From the NCBI GenBank assembly GCA_018287875.1, contig JAGVVL010000002.1, positions 1,984,001-2,048,000 of the forward strand: DNA of 64,000 nucleotides. The letters run 5' to 3'. The position numbers were made by a program, and so were the translations under genes. The first letter of the stretch is position 1, and each line of letters opens with the position of its first letter. Under the pieces are notes generated by a model that saw only the letters and a list, made by a program, of their open reading frames with translations, did no database searches and had not been told where the DNA came from. This stretch comes from Nigrospora sphaerica (taxonomy: Eukaryota; Ascomycota; Sordariomycetes; Amphisphaeriales; Apiosporaceae). Of the stretch, positions 1 to 10,123 are shown piece by piece.

Positions 1-298
1 CACTCTGAGTGCTGGTCCGCTCTGTCTATTAATACTGGCCTCGGAGCCAAGCAACTAACTAGTTGGTCGTGGGAGGTGCTGTACAGTGCAAGGCACGAGC
101 CAAGCTTCCGGGTCAAATACCGGAGGGGTCCGTGCAGCAGGGTGTGAATTACCCGGTTTTTACACGCGTCGTACTGTGCGGGTTCTCGGACCACTCTGGA
201 CGCGTCGACGCGGGCTCTCAGCTTGTGCGTATCCTTATTGGAAGGAGGTCGAGGTCCACGAAACCCGATTCATCCACGTTCAACTCAGCCGGGGGAGG
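1..298. other. Upstream region of the Chl4 gene
   Basis: No gene is recognised in this segment. The Chl4 reading frame stays open upstream to 86, but the residues before the ATG at 299 do not look like the family, so I treat this stretch as promoter and leader. It carries two ACGCGT boxes, listed separately. Confidence 0.5.
164..205. promoter_or_regulatory. Pair of ACGCGT (MCB-type) boxes upstream of Chl4
   Basis: ACGCGT occurs at 164-169 and again at 200-205, about 94 to 135 bases before the chosen start codon at 299. ACGCGT is the core of the MluI cell-cycle box bound by MBF (Mbp1/Swi6 or Res/Cdc10 type factors) at G1/S genes in yeasts. That it works here is inferred from position and pairing. 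Confidence 0.45.
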
Positions 299-1825
299 AT
301 GGCGCGTCTCTCTGTTCCCACGACAGCTCGTCTGCCGTCGTCACTACGGGTAGAAGCTGCGAATGCGGCCGTACTGAAGCTGCTTAATCGCCTGTCCCGT
401 TCGTCTCTCCTGTCGCTAGTCTTGGACTGGCTGGACCCAACGAACCAGGCAATATGCCCCCCGCTTCTGCAAAACCGGGAGGATCTGGACGGTGAGGATG
501 ACGACTTCTATCCTCCAGCACAGTCGCTGGCCGACCTCGCGGTGCTCTACAGCGACATGCAGGCCCGCAAGGGCAGCAGGAGGGAGGTTGTCGACAGGAT
601 CGTCGAAGGGGATTGGCGCAAGGGCTTGACGCTGTACCAGTTGGCCATGGCCGACCTGCAGTATCTCTACGACCATCCCGGCTCCCTGAAATGGACTTCC
701 TACAGGATACAGCGGCTCAAAACACCCTGGTCAGAGGAGGATGCTGAGGGTGCGGAGCAGATCGACAAGGAGTCATTGTCCGTTCCGCGCTTCCATCCGT
801 CGACCTTTGTGCAGAACCTGCAGGCCGAGGTGCTGCCTGACGTCAAAGCCCACTACACCAGTGATCGGCCCAAGGACATGCCACTATGGCTTTTGAGGAT
901 ATTCCTTCTCGATTCGCCCTACAACACGGGGCTGGCCGTGTCGAACCGGACGGGCGAGCGGGCCGCCACGAGCTTTGACGCCTCGAGGACCATTTACATC
1001 GCCTTCCCCGACGCCTCGCCGCATATCTATGTCTCCAAATCCCAGAGTACAGGCTCGACGACGATTGGCGAGTCCAAGAGTCTGCGCGCTCTGGTTGTCG
1101 ACGGCATCCCCAAGGCCTTGTCGCGTCCGCGCGAACGTTACACCCTGAGGGGTACCAATTTGACGACCAAAAACCTAACAGAGCTTTTGCATGCCAAAGG
1201 CGCAGGTCGCACAAACGCCGCCGGTGGTGGTTGGAGTATCTATGCCGAGGAAAACAAAACCGAGTCGCCCCTCAACCCTGGTTTACCCACACCGCCGCTA
1301 TCAGATGCCCCCCCAGCCGAGGACCCCCAACCTAAAGCACGCAAGAGAACTCGGGTTCCTGCAGAAGCAAGGCGAGAGCGTGAGGCTAAACGCGCCAAGA
1401 CCATCGCCCAAGGCCGTTTTGGAAATTCGGCCAAGCTTGACGACGGCCGCGGAATCGAGCGTGTAGACATCATCATAGAGGATCCTTTCCCCAGTGCAGC
1501 TGTAGGAGACGAAGGCGGAGCCGAGGACCGTGGCGACCTGACGCGAAGGCGGCCGCAGACCCAGCGAAGTGGCATTCGCCAGGAGCTGGCGGAGACCCGG
1601 GACGTGGACGACAGCGATCCCGACGTCGAAGGGGAGGGGAGTTGGAAGCCCCAGGTTCGGCTCACCCTACACGGTCCTCACGTATTCGCAGGCATCAGGC
1701 AGCTTGTTGAAGCAGGCGTCATCAATGGCGAGCGGATGCCGGGTTGGATGACTGGCGACGAGGGCGTCACCATCGGGGCTGTCAGACACGGGCGAATAAG
1801 AGGCCACAAAGGATCGGGCTTGTGA
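299..1825 (+). CDS. CHL4: Kinetochore protein Chl4 (CENP-N/Mis15 family)
   Basis: Single-exon gene of 508 residues. Chl4/Mis15/CENP-N is an inner-kinetochore (CCAN) subunit that acts at centromeric chromatin in chromosome segregation. The N-terminal half fits the CHL4 family: it opens MARLSVPTTARLPSSLRVEA, continues with a helix-rich region (LLNRLSRSSLLSLVLDWL), and contains the family-like stretch GLTLYQLAMADLQYLYDHP near residues 110-128. The middle is a charged linker with an NLS-like patch (ARREREAKRAK). The C-terminus (VRLTLHGPHVFAGIRQLVEAGVI) resembles the family tail. I chose the ATG at 299 because family similarity begins there, although the frame is open to 86. The gene converges on the TatD gene 180 bases downstream. 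Two ACGCGT boxes lie just upstream. Assignment is by recognition of the family pattern. Confidence 0.82.
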   Translation: MARLSVPTTARLPSSLRVEAANAAVLKLLNRLSRSSLLSLVLDWLDPTNQAICPPLLQNREDLDGEDDDFYPPAQSLADLAVLYSDMQARKGSRREVVDRIVEGDWRKGLTLYQLAMADLQYLYDHPGSLKWTSYRIQRLKTPWSEEDAEGAEQIDKESLSVPRFHPSTFVQNLQAEVLPDVKAHYTSDRPKDMPLWLLRIFLLDSPYNTGLAVSNRTGERAATSFDASRTIYIAFPDASPHIYVSKSQSTGSTTIGESKSLRALVVDGIPKALSRPRERYTLRGTNLTTKNLTELLHAKGAGRTNAAGGGWSIYAEENKTESPLNPGLPTPPLSDAPPAEDPQPKARKRTRVPAEARREREAKRAKTIAQGRFGNSAKLDDGRGIERVDIIIEDPFPSAAVGDEGGAEDRGDLTRRRPQTQRSGIRQELAETRDVDDSDPDVEGEGSWKPQVRLTLHGPHVFAGIRQLVEAGVINGERMPGWMTGDEGVTIGAVRHGRIRGHKGSGL

Positions 1826-2005
1826 GGCTAACCTCATCCGCCCTCGGTCCCAGGAATGGAGGACATGCACTTGTATAACATGGCGGCGATTGTAGATACC
1901 CAATTCTGGAGTCGGCCGGCTCTCCATGTTGTCAGACCGGTGAAGCCGCTGGCATCCGAAGCGCTCTCTAACACCCTGGCCGTCTTGGTTTGACGTGGCC
2001 CAAGT

Positions 2006-3320
2006 CTATCCGTCTAGTTCAAAAACCTTGGTGGTGTTCTTCCAAGCCGCTTCGCAGACCGCCTCTATACTGACACCCTTAATCCCAGCAACAATCTTGC
2101 CCACACGTTCAATGGAGCAGGGCTCATTGCGCCCCTTCACCATGGCCCCCTCCACCCACTTCTCCTTCTTCACAACCTTCCATCGCTCTGGGACCTCGGA
2201 CTCCTTCTTCTGAGGCTTTTTGGACTTCTTCGGCGGCGGTTGCGGCTGCCCCTCGTCCGGAGGCGTGGCCGTGGCGTCGGTTGTCGACTCACAGGAAAGC
2301 GGCTTGGGCTCGATCAGGTACTTCCAGCCTTCATGACTGGGACGGACCTCACACCAGGGCCCGTCCGTCTCCAGCATGAGCCTATCGAGATGAATGGCCT
2401 TGACCACGTCGCAGTTATCGGCCGTCTTGAAGCTGCAGCCGTTGGTGCCGATGTACAGACCCAGTTCCATGAGCTCTTGCATCTCGGCCGCCGTGCCCGT
2501 GAAGCTGTGCACCACACCGCCCCTTTCCAACTTTTCCAACTCGTTGCCGAACTTTTGTTTCAGGAGCGATACGAAGTCCTGGTGGGCGGCCCGCGAGTGC
2601 AGGAACAGCGGGAGCTGCGGTTTCATCGCGAGGACGAGATCCAACTGGGCCGCGAACGAGTGCAGCTGCACTTTCTTGGAACAGTAATGTAACCGGTCGT
2701 AATCGAGCCCAAACTCGCCAAAGGCGACCAGAGCCCCCAGGGCATCCCGCCGGGCGCCTTCGATGAGCTTTTGCAATTCCGAGATAATCTTCACCGTCCT
2801 CTCGTGATCCGGCTCCTCCTCTTCCGGGATGGGCTTAGTAGGATCGGGATCACAAGGCATAGTGTGCCCGTCGGTGTCCTGGTGCTGGTTGGCGGTGCTG
2901 AAGATGGCGCTTGAGCATGGGTGGATGCCCGCCGTCGTGTAGACGGTTCCAGCTGGAGTCGAGTTAGCTGTGGTGGAAGCAAGACACCACGACGGCACCA
3001 CTCACGATGCTCCCTCGCAATCTCGAGCGCCTCTCGGGAGCTGGTGAAGTCCGACCCCGTGACGATCAACTTAGTGCAGCCGACCTCCCGCGCCCGGGAG
3101 ATAACGGCGCAGAGATCGTCAGGGTGGCGCTGCGTGCTGTGGTACTTGCCACGGAAGATGGGGTCGGCCAGGTTGATTCCGATCTACGAGTGCATGTCAG
3201 CCACAGAAAGAGGTTCGTACGGTGAGGGGCACATACGTCAATGTAGCGAGGCGTGTAGGAGGAGGCATCGCCCGCCTGCTCAGGGGCTGGCGCTGTGGAC
3301 GCGGCTTCAGATGACGCCAT
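2006..3320 (-). CDS. TatD-family metal-dependent nuclease
   Basis: Three exons on the minus strand: 3320-3237, 3183-3006 and 2952-2006, with two 53-base introns (GTATGT...TAG and GTGAGT...CAG, the latter with a CTAAC branch site). The product is 402 residues. TatD enzymes are TIM-barrel DNases/exonucleases linked to DNA fragmentation in apoptosis and DNA repair. Splicing restores RYIDIGINLADPIFRGKYHS at the N-terminus. Further on are GEFGLDYDR (metal-binding Glu), FLHSRAAH, VVHSFTG and LETDGPWCEVRP (catalytic Asp), all in family order. Two acidic or lysine-rich insertions (PIPEEEEPDHE and PPKKSKKPQKKE) lengthen it relative to human TATDN1. The frame is open upstream to an ATG at 3431, which would add a 37-residue Arg/Ser-rich, acid-free leader. 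That longer start would suggest a mitochondrial form. Confidence 0.88.
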
Positions 3321-4442
3321 CTTGGAGACGGAACAGGTGGCTCCTGGGGGAAAACGGAAAACAGATATAGATCTAAGGAAAAAAGATCTCGAGGACGCGC
3401 GTACGGAGAACAGAGACCGCCGCAGTATCATCGGGTTCTGGATGCCTGCCTTGAGCGGATGACTCAGAACGCCTCATATGGAATACGAGATCTTGGTGCT
3501 TGGTAGGAGGCCAATCGACTATTGGGCACGGAAATGGGCATACCAGACCTATTCAGCCTGGCCTTGCAGCTGCACCCGATACAAGGTACGGTGTACTCTC
3601 AGATCCTCACCTAATAAGTTAGTCCCGTCTAGTGAATAATACCCGACTTCATTAGGGATGCGTGCCCCAGTAAATGCCAAAAGCAAACCGATGCGATGTA
3701 AATCTATGCATAAGCCACGTGCCCAACGGCCAAGAGGTAGACTGCAGTGCGTGCAGACGAGACGAGTCCACTGTGAACTCGAAGATTTGGAACTGTGCGG
3801 GCGGATTGCCAGCCCGTCTTACTGTCGCGTTTTTGTCTGCACCTTCGTTCCATTTGCTTCGCAATGGAGGTACCCGAGTCACGAGGACCCGGCCAAGACA
3901 GCCCAAGCCATCCAGTCTCACCCTGAGACAGCAGCGGCCGATACTCGCGCGTCGTGTCCCCGGGCAACTAGGGAAACAAGTCCATACATGCAGATTGGAC
4001 GTAGGTATGTGTAGTAGACCGGAGCGCCAGACACTGGCTACCCAGACCGCCGGCATAGACTCGCGAGAAACAATGTGCCCACTTGGCTATCTGCAGTCTC
4101 TCGTCGTGAGCTCGGTGGTGTCAAATCATGCCCATTGACTAGGCAAATCCAGTACTGGTGCTGGCAGGGAAACGGACTGGCAACGAGCTGAAAATGCAAG
4201 GATGCTCGATACGTTCACTTTTTCCCGGCCCAAGGCGGGGCAGCGGATTACACCCGAGGATGTCTGCAAGGTGCAGGTAACGCAGGTAACGACTAGAGCA
4301 ACCTGCATGCATCCTCCCTTTTGTCTGCGCAGTACATCATGAATACTCCATGTCCTGCAGGTGTTCCCATGCAAAGAGACGGGATTCGATACGGCTACGC
4401 GAAAACGCGGGGCTACAGAGGTTTGCCTGTTCCCCCACCTCG

Positions 4443-4724
4443 ACGCGTGCAGGAGCCCTGGATCCTAAAGTGGTTTTCTCCAGGGACGCGAGTCGAGGTG
4501 GCTAAACGCGTCGGTGACGCTAGCTGAATTATTCCCCCGGAGGGGGGGTTTTCGGTCCTGGGTGGGCAAATACCGAATTCTCTCTCTTTGTAAGGACGGG
4601 AGGCAGCTGTGCTGGTAAACAAGTACTTGTACATCTTTCGTCCAGCTTTAGGAAGTACCGTAAGGATTGGCCAGCCTGCCCACTCAAGCAGATAATCCTC
4701 GACGCGTCCCACTCTGTAACGCGT
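4443..4724. promoter_or_regulatory. Cluster of four ACGCGT (MCB-type) boxes upstream of RNR1
   Basis: ACGCGT occurs at 4443-4448, 4506-4511, 4702-4707 and 4719-4724, which is 264 to 545 bases before the RNR1 start codon. Ribonucleotide reductase genes in budding and fission yeast are known MBF targets acting through this hexamer. The density here is well above what base composition alone would give, so G1/S control of this gene is a reasonable inference. Confidence 0.65.
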
Positions 4725-4790
4725 GAAACCGCGAATTTCCATTTAAGCGGCAAAGTCGAGTGTTTTGCTTCCCCAATCCACCATCTTCCC

Positions 4791-4811
4791 ACAACAACAA
4801 CAACAACAACC
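4791..4811 (+). promoter_or_regulatory. CAA-repeat leader before RNR1
   Basis: A run of seven ACA triplets lies about 180 bases before the RNR1 start. Unstructured CAA repeats are typical of efficiently translated fungal 5' leaders. Its place in the transcript is inferred. Confidence 0.35.
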
Positions 4812-4987
4812 ACGCAAAACAGTCTACCCAGCTAGACTGACTGCCTCTTGACCCAGACGCTCGAGGCTTCAGCCCGTTCTTTCTTGGGCTTTTTCCTCTT
4901 TTGGGTCGCGTGCATTACCCCTTCTACCCTCGCTACTCGACTTTCTCCCTTCGCGTCCCCCGGGTCTGCCACCACCCGCCCTTCGCG

Positions 4988-7889
4988 ATGTATGTCAAGA
5001 AACGCGGTACGTACTTGCCCCTCCCTTCCCAGAGACAGTGTGAAAGCTGACTGCCCTGCCAGATGGACGCCAGGAGCGTGTCCAGTTCGACAAGATCACC
5101 GCTCGGGTTTCGAGGCTGTGTTACGGTCTCGATCCCGACCATGTCGACCCTGTAGCCATCACACAGAAGGTCATCTCGGGTGTCTACGGAGGCGTCACCA
5201 CTATCCAGCTTGACGATCTTGTAGGCGCACCTCCCTCCCTGGCCTCTCTTTGACCCCCCTCTGATCTTTCTGCGTTCCAGGCTGCCGAGACCGCCGCCTA
5301 TATGACCGTCACCCACCCCGACTATGCCATTCTGGCCGCACGTATCGCCGTTTCCAACCTTCACAAACAAACCAAGAAGCAGTGGTCGTCGGTCGTCAGT
5401 GATCTGTATCACTACATCAACCCGAAGAATGGGAAGCCGTCACCCATGATTGCTAAGGAGACATACGAGTGCGTCTTGCGGCATAAGGAGGAGCTTGACT
5501 CTGCGATTGTCTACGACCGAGACTTCAACTACCAATACTTCGGCTTCAAAACCCTGGAGCGGTCTTACCTTCTTAAGCTCGACGGCAAAATTGCCGAGCG
5601 GCCTCAGCACATGATCATGCGTGTCGCCGTTGGCATCTGGGGCGATGACGTGGAGAAGGTCATCGAGACGTACAACCTCATGTCCAACAAATGCTTCACC
5701 CACGCCTCCCCCACTCTCTTCAACGCTGGCACCCCCCAGGCTCAGCTGTCCTCATGCTTCCTCGTCGACATGAAGGAAGACAGCATCGAAGGAATATATG
5801 ACACCCTCAAGACTTGCGCTATGATCTCGAAGATGGCGGGTGGCATAGGGCTTAACGTGCACCGCATTCGTGCCACTGGCTCCTACATTGCCGGTACCAA
5901 CGGCACCTCTAACGGCATCACGCCCATGCTTCGTGTCTTCAACAACACTGCCAGATACGTCGACCAGGGTGGCAACAAGCGTCCCGGCGCCTTCGCCATC
6001 TACCTGGAGCCCTGGCACGCTGACGTTTTTGAGTTCCTCGACCTCCGCAAGAACCACGGTAAGGAGGAAGTCCGTGCTCGTGACCTCTTCCTCGCCCTCT
6101 GGATCCCTGATCTGTTCATGAAGCGTGTCGAGAAGAACGGCGACTGGACTCTGATGTGCCCCAACGAGTGCCCCGGTCTGGCCGAAGTGTATGGCGACGA
6201 GTTTGAGGCTCTGTACGAGAAGTACGAGGCTGAGGGCCGCGGTCGTAAGACGCTGAAGGCGCAAAAACTCTGGTATGCCATCCTGGAGGCCCAGACCGAG
6301 ACTGGCAACCCCTTCATGCTCTACAAGGACCACTGCAACCGCAAGAGCAACCAAAAGAACCTCGGCACCATCCGCAGCTCTAACCTCTGCACCGAGATTA
6401 TCGAGTACTCGGCCCCTGACGAGGTTGCTGTCTGCAACCTGGCCTCTCTGGCCCTGCCGGCCTTTGTGGACTACAACACAAACACGTACAACTTCCAGCA
6501 GCTGCATGATGTCGCCCGGGTGGTAGTCCGCAACTTGAACAGGATCATCGATGTCAACCACTACCCTGTCATCGAGGCGCAGAACAGCAACATGCGCCAC
6601 CGTCCCATTGGTCTCGGTGTCCAGGGTCTTGCCGATGCCTTCCTCGCGCTCCGCATGCCCTTCGAGTCGCCCGAGGCCAGGCAGCTAAACAAGCAAATCT
6701 TTGAGACCATTTACCACGCCGCCCTGACCGAATCGTCCAACATTGCCAAGGTCGATGGTCCGTACTCGACGTATGAGGGATCCCCCGTCTCCCAGGGGAT
6801 CCTGCAGTACGATATGTGGAATGTCACCCCCTCGGACCTGTGGGACTGGGCGTCCCTGAAGGAGCAGATCAAGCAAACCGGCGTGCGCAACAGCTTGCTG
6901 TTGGCTCCCATGCCCACTGCCTCGACGTCCCAGATCTTGGGCAACAATGAGTGTTTCGAGCCGTATACGTCCAACATCTACTCTCGCCGTGTCCTGGCTG
7001 GCGAGTTCCAGGTCGTCAACCCTTGGCTGCTCAAGGACCTGGTGGACATGGGTCTCTGGTCTGATAACATGAAGAACCGTATTATAGCCGAGGGCGGTTC
7101 CATCCAGAACATCCCCAACATCCCCGACGAAACCAAAGCTCTCTACAAGACTGTCTGGGAAATTTCGCAGCGAGTTGTCGTCCAGATGGCCGCTGACCGA
7201 GGTGCCTTCATCGACCAGTCCCAGTCTCTTAACATCCACATGCGGGAGCCCACTATGGGCAAAATCACCAGCATGCACTTCGCCGGCTGGAAGCTTGGTC
7301 TCAAGACGGGCATGTACTACCTGAGAACTCAGGCAGCCGCTGCCCCTATCCAGTTCACTGTCGATCAAGAAGCCTTGAAGGTACAAGACGGGCAGTCGGG
7401 CAGGATAGCCCCTCTGAAGAAACGCGCCCCGCCGAGCAGCTATGTGTCGTCGCCCCCTGCGTCCTCAGCGGGACCCCGGCCAATGGCGAACAGCAACGGC
7501 GCTACCAGCCTGAACGGTGTCCCGACGCCCAGCACAACCCCGCCCCCTGCGACTGAGGCCAAGCGTCCTGTCGCTTCGCCTATGAAGCCCGTGCCGTTCA
7601 AGGCCGACGTCTCCGAGGGCGAGAGCCCCAAGGCTCTTCCCACGGACCCGTTGGATAAGCCCAAGGACGAGGAGCTTCTCGATCCTTCTGCCAAGGACGG
7701 CAAAACGCCCAACCAGGACGAGGACAAGGATGATGCGACCAAGGAGCGCGAGTTCGATATCTACAATGAAGCCGTACTGGCCTGTAAGTTGCCCAAAAGC
7801 CCCAAAGCCCCTTGATACGAGCATAGGGTACTGATGAATCCGCAGGCAGCATTGAAAACCCCGAGTCATGTCTGATGTGCAGCGGCTAA
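4988..7889 (+). CDS. RNR1: Ribonucleoside-diphosphate reductase large subunit
   Basis: Four exons: 4988-5006, 5063-5220, 5281-7783 and 7846-7889, giving 907 residues. The enzyme (class Ia alpha subunit, cytosolic) reduces ribonucleoside diphosphates to deoxy forms with the radical-bearing beta subunit. The N-terminus [19 protein letters not shown] is the ATP-cone start. Catalytic residues are present: Cys218 (QLSSCFL), Asn427/Cys429/Glu431 (SSNLCTEI), Cys444 (VCNLASLAL) and the Tyr738-Tyr739 radical-transfer pair (GMYYLRT). After the barrel comes a roughly 120-residue Pro/Ser/Lys/Asp-rich linker. The last 44-base exon supplies [12 protein letters not shown], whose Cys902 and Cys905 form the thioredoxin/glutaredoxin-dependent shuttle pair. 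Without splicing the final 62-base intron, the protein would end early and lack that pair. Four MCB boxes upstream suggest S-phase expression. Confidence 0.97.
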
Positions 7890-10105
7890 GCGCAACGCGT
7901 GTAAAACAGCTCTTGGAGAAGTGATGATGCTATGAGATGGTTTGATGACAGGTATAATGTATCGGCGGGGACGTTCTCGCCATGAGGTTTGTTGTCTAGG
8001 GCGTTGGAGGGACGAGGAAGACAATGCACCGCGTGTCGCGCGTCGCCGCATTTGTTTTATGGATGGGTCTGAGCATTGCGTGTTTGCCTCTGCTCACTGG
8101 ATTGTCAAGTAGCCTTGAGTTCTTTTCAGCATTTGTTTTTCTGGGGGTTTCAATAGTCGGGTAGATAGTCCTCGCCACCAGCGCTGGTCCTCAATCCCTC
8201 AACGGGATATGCAGGAGTCGACAGAAAAGTCTTGATGGATTTTTGCTGTTCCACGTTTTTTAAAAGTCATGCAATATATGCCGCACAATACCTGTGCACC
8301 ATGGGCACGTCAGGTAGGACCTGATGTGGGCGCTGGATGGAGCACATAGATGAAAGCGACCACCAGGGGAGAACTCGATCACGATTCCTGATGATGCCAC
8401 ACTCACGGGAGGGCCTCGTATGACGAATAGATTTTCCACATTGGTCATTGTCATGACGCTATATCTGAATCTTCCATCCAACACAGATGTACGTCGGAGG
8501 GATCGATCAGAGACGAGCCTGTTAGGCCGAGGGTCCTAAGAAGGTCTATAGGGGCAGGATTATGTGAAGTCGAACACATAGCCCTACGTCGAAGCAAAAC
8601 CCACCGTGTACGTTCACCGAGGGCGGCCTCAAGACGTCGCTACACAAGGACGCATCTCAAACGGCCGCACTAGCGATGGTGCCCAGCCATTGGCGGCTCC
8701 AGCGGCACAGCAGTCTTTGCCGTGGCTCCTTCAGCCACCGGACGGCGAGGTCCTACGTGAGTGACGTCTAGTGGACCCCGAATCGGCGGTCGGGCGGTTA
8801 CGCAGCCGGTTCACAGCCGCGCCCCTGGAGCACAACGTTCACGCGGGCTAGATCGGAAATGAGCTGCGGGTCGACCGAGAAGACGCAAACTAATTGTACG
8901 CAAAAAACCAGACCGGCCCGACGACAACTGGGCCACCAACCCGTGCCAGGCGCACGTCCACCAGTCCGGGCGGCCGCCAGGGAGACAAGCAGCGGCCGTC
9001 GGGCGGCACTCCCAACGGGGGCGCCAGCGCGGGCAGCATGGCTCGATGGCCCGCGGACATGCCGTCATGTGACGAAGACGCGAGTTTGTGCCCTGGCGGC
9101 CTCGGGGTGGCAAAAGGAAAAGGGGGGTTTCTGGGTTAAATAACGTACGAGAGCGACGCCTTTGCCCTCGGCTGCCTGGCTTGCTGGCCGACCACCGAGT
9201 GTACTCCGTTCCACCGTGTCGCGACTGTACTCTCGCCATCTGTTTCACTTAGCGCGTGGATGGCCCTTCTTGGCGGAGGCGAGAGCACCGGGCGTAGCGG
9301 TTGGCCTTTGCGGCACAAATCGTAGCCGAAGAGCCTCCGGCCGGCCATGAGGCACGAAGTGGACCAAAGCCGAGTAGTTCGCGAAAAGAAAATGGGAAAA
9401 AAAAAAAACCGAACAGAGGTACGAGTGGATACAAGCAATATTAAACAAGCCGCCGGGTGATGATAGGGCTAAGAAAACGTGCCGCTCACTTGCGAAAGCT
9501 TCAGGGCCGGCCGCAGCCAGAACACGGCCTGCATGGACGGCAGCGACGGCGGAGCGCGAGCTAGGAGGGCTAGGAACACCATAGCTTCTATACTACTAGC
9601 AGTGGCTCGCGGGAGACGGGCGGTAAAGCTAAGTAGGACGCGTCTGGCGGCGCGCTGGCCACCTCGACTGTCGACTAGGCGACCTGATGACCGTGCAAAA
9701 GCTCCCTCCCGTTCAGGGTTGAGTTGTTCAGCTTGTCGATCCCACATGGGCATGCCGTCTCGGGGCCATCGTGGCAGGCGGGACGTGGACACCCTTGGAT
9801 ATCCTGGCTCCGCTGAAAAGAGTGCGACCCAGGTCTAACTCCCTCGGTACAAGGCCAGGGCCGAGTCGGCATCTGATGTCGTCACCGCGGGCTCGACGGA
9901 GACGGGGCAGCTGGTGTACGCTGGATGTGATTAGACGCAGGGAGACAGCAGCCCGGTATTGCTATCGGTGTATTCACGATGCGTCCATAGAAGCGAGCGA
10001 CGGTATATGCGGAGAACGGAACCTTGCGCAGAGGCTTGAATCTTGCCATTCTCGAAGCGGCAATGGAATGTTAGAATACGTCTCGGCCGGCTCCCACTGG
10101 CCCCC

Positions 10106-10123
10106 TTTTTTTTTAAAAAAAAA
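10106..10123. repeat. T9A9 palindromic tract
   Basis: Nine T followed directly by nine A form a perfect inverted repeat inside the gene-free stretch. Such tracts disfavour nucleosomes and can act as bidirectional weak terminators. No function is shown. Confidence 0.4.

Larger units (their letters stand above)
3432..4987. other. Intergenic region before the ribonucleotide reductase gene
   Basis: No coding region is recognised; open frames here lack family features and codon bias. The right half holds four ACGCGT boxes and a CAA-repeat leader, both listed separately. It lies between two divergent genes and so serves as promoter DNA for both. Confidence 0.5.

Noticed and set aside
86..298. N-terminal extension of the Chl4 frame upstream of 299
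   Set aside because: The 71 extra residues show no similarity to the family and overlap the MCB boxes. The ATG at 299 starts the recognisable family sequence.
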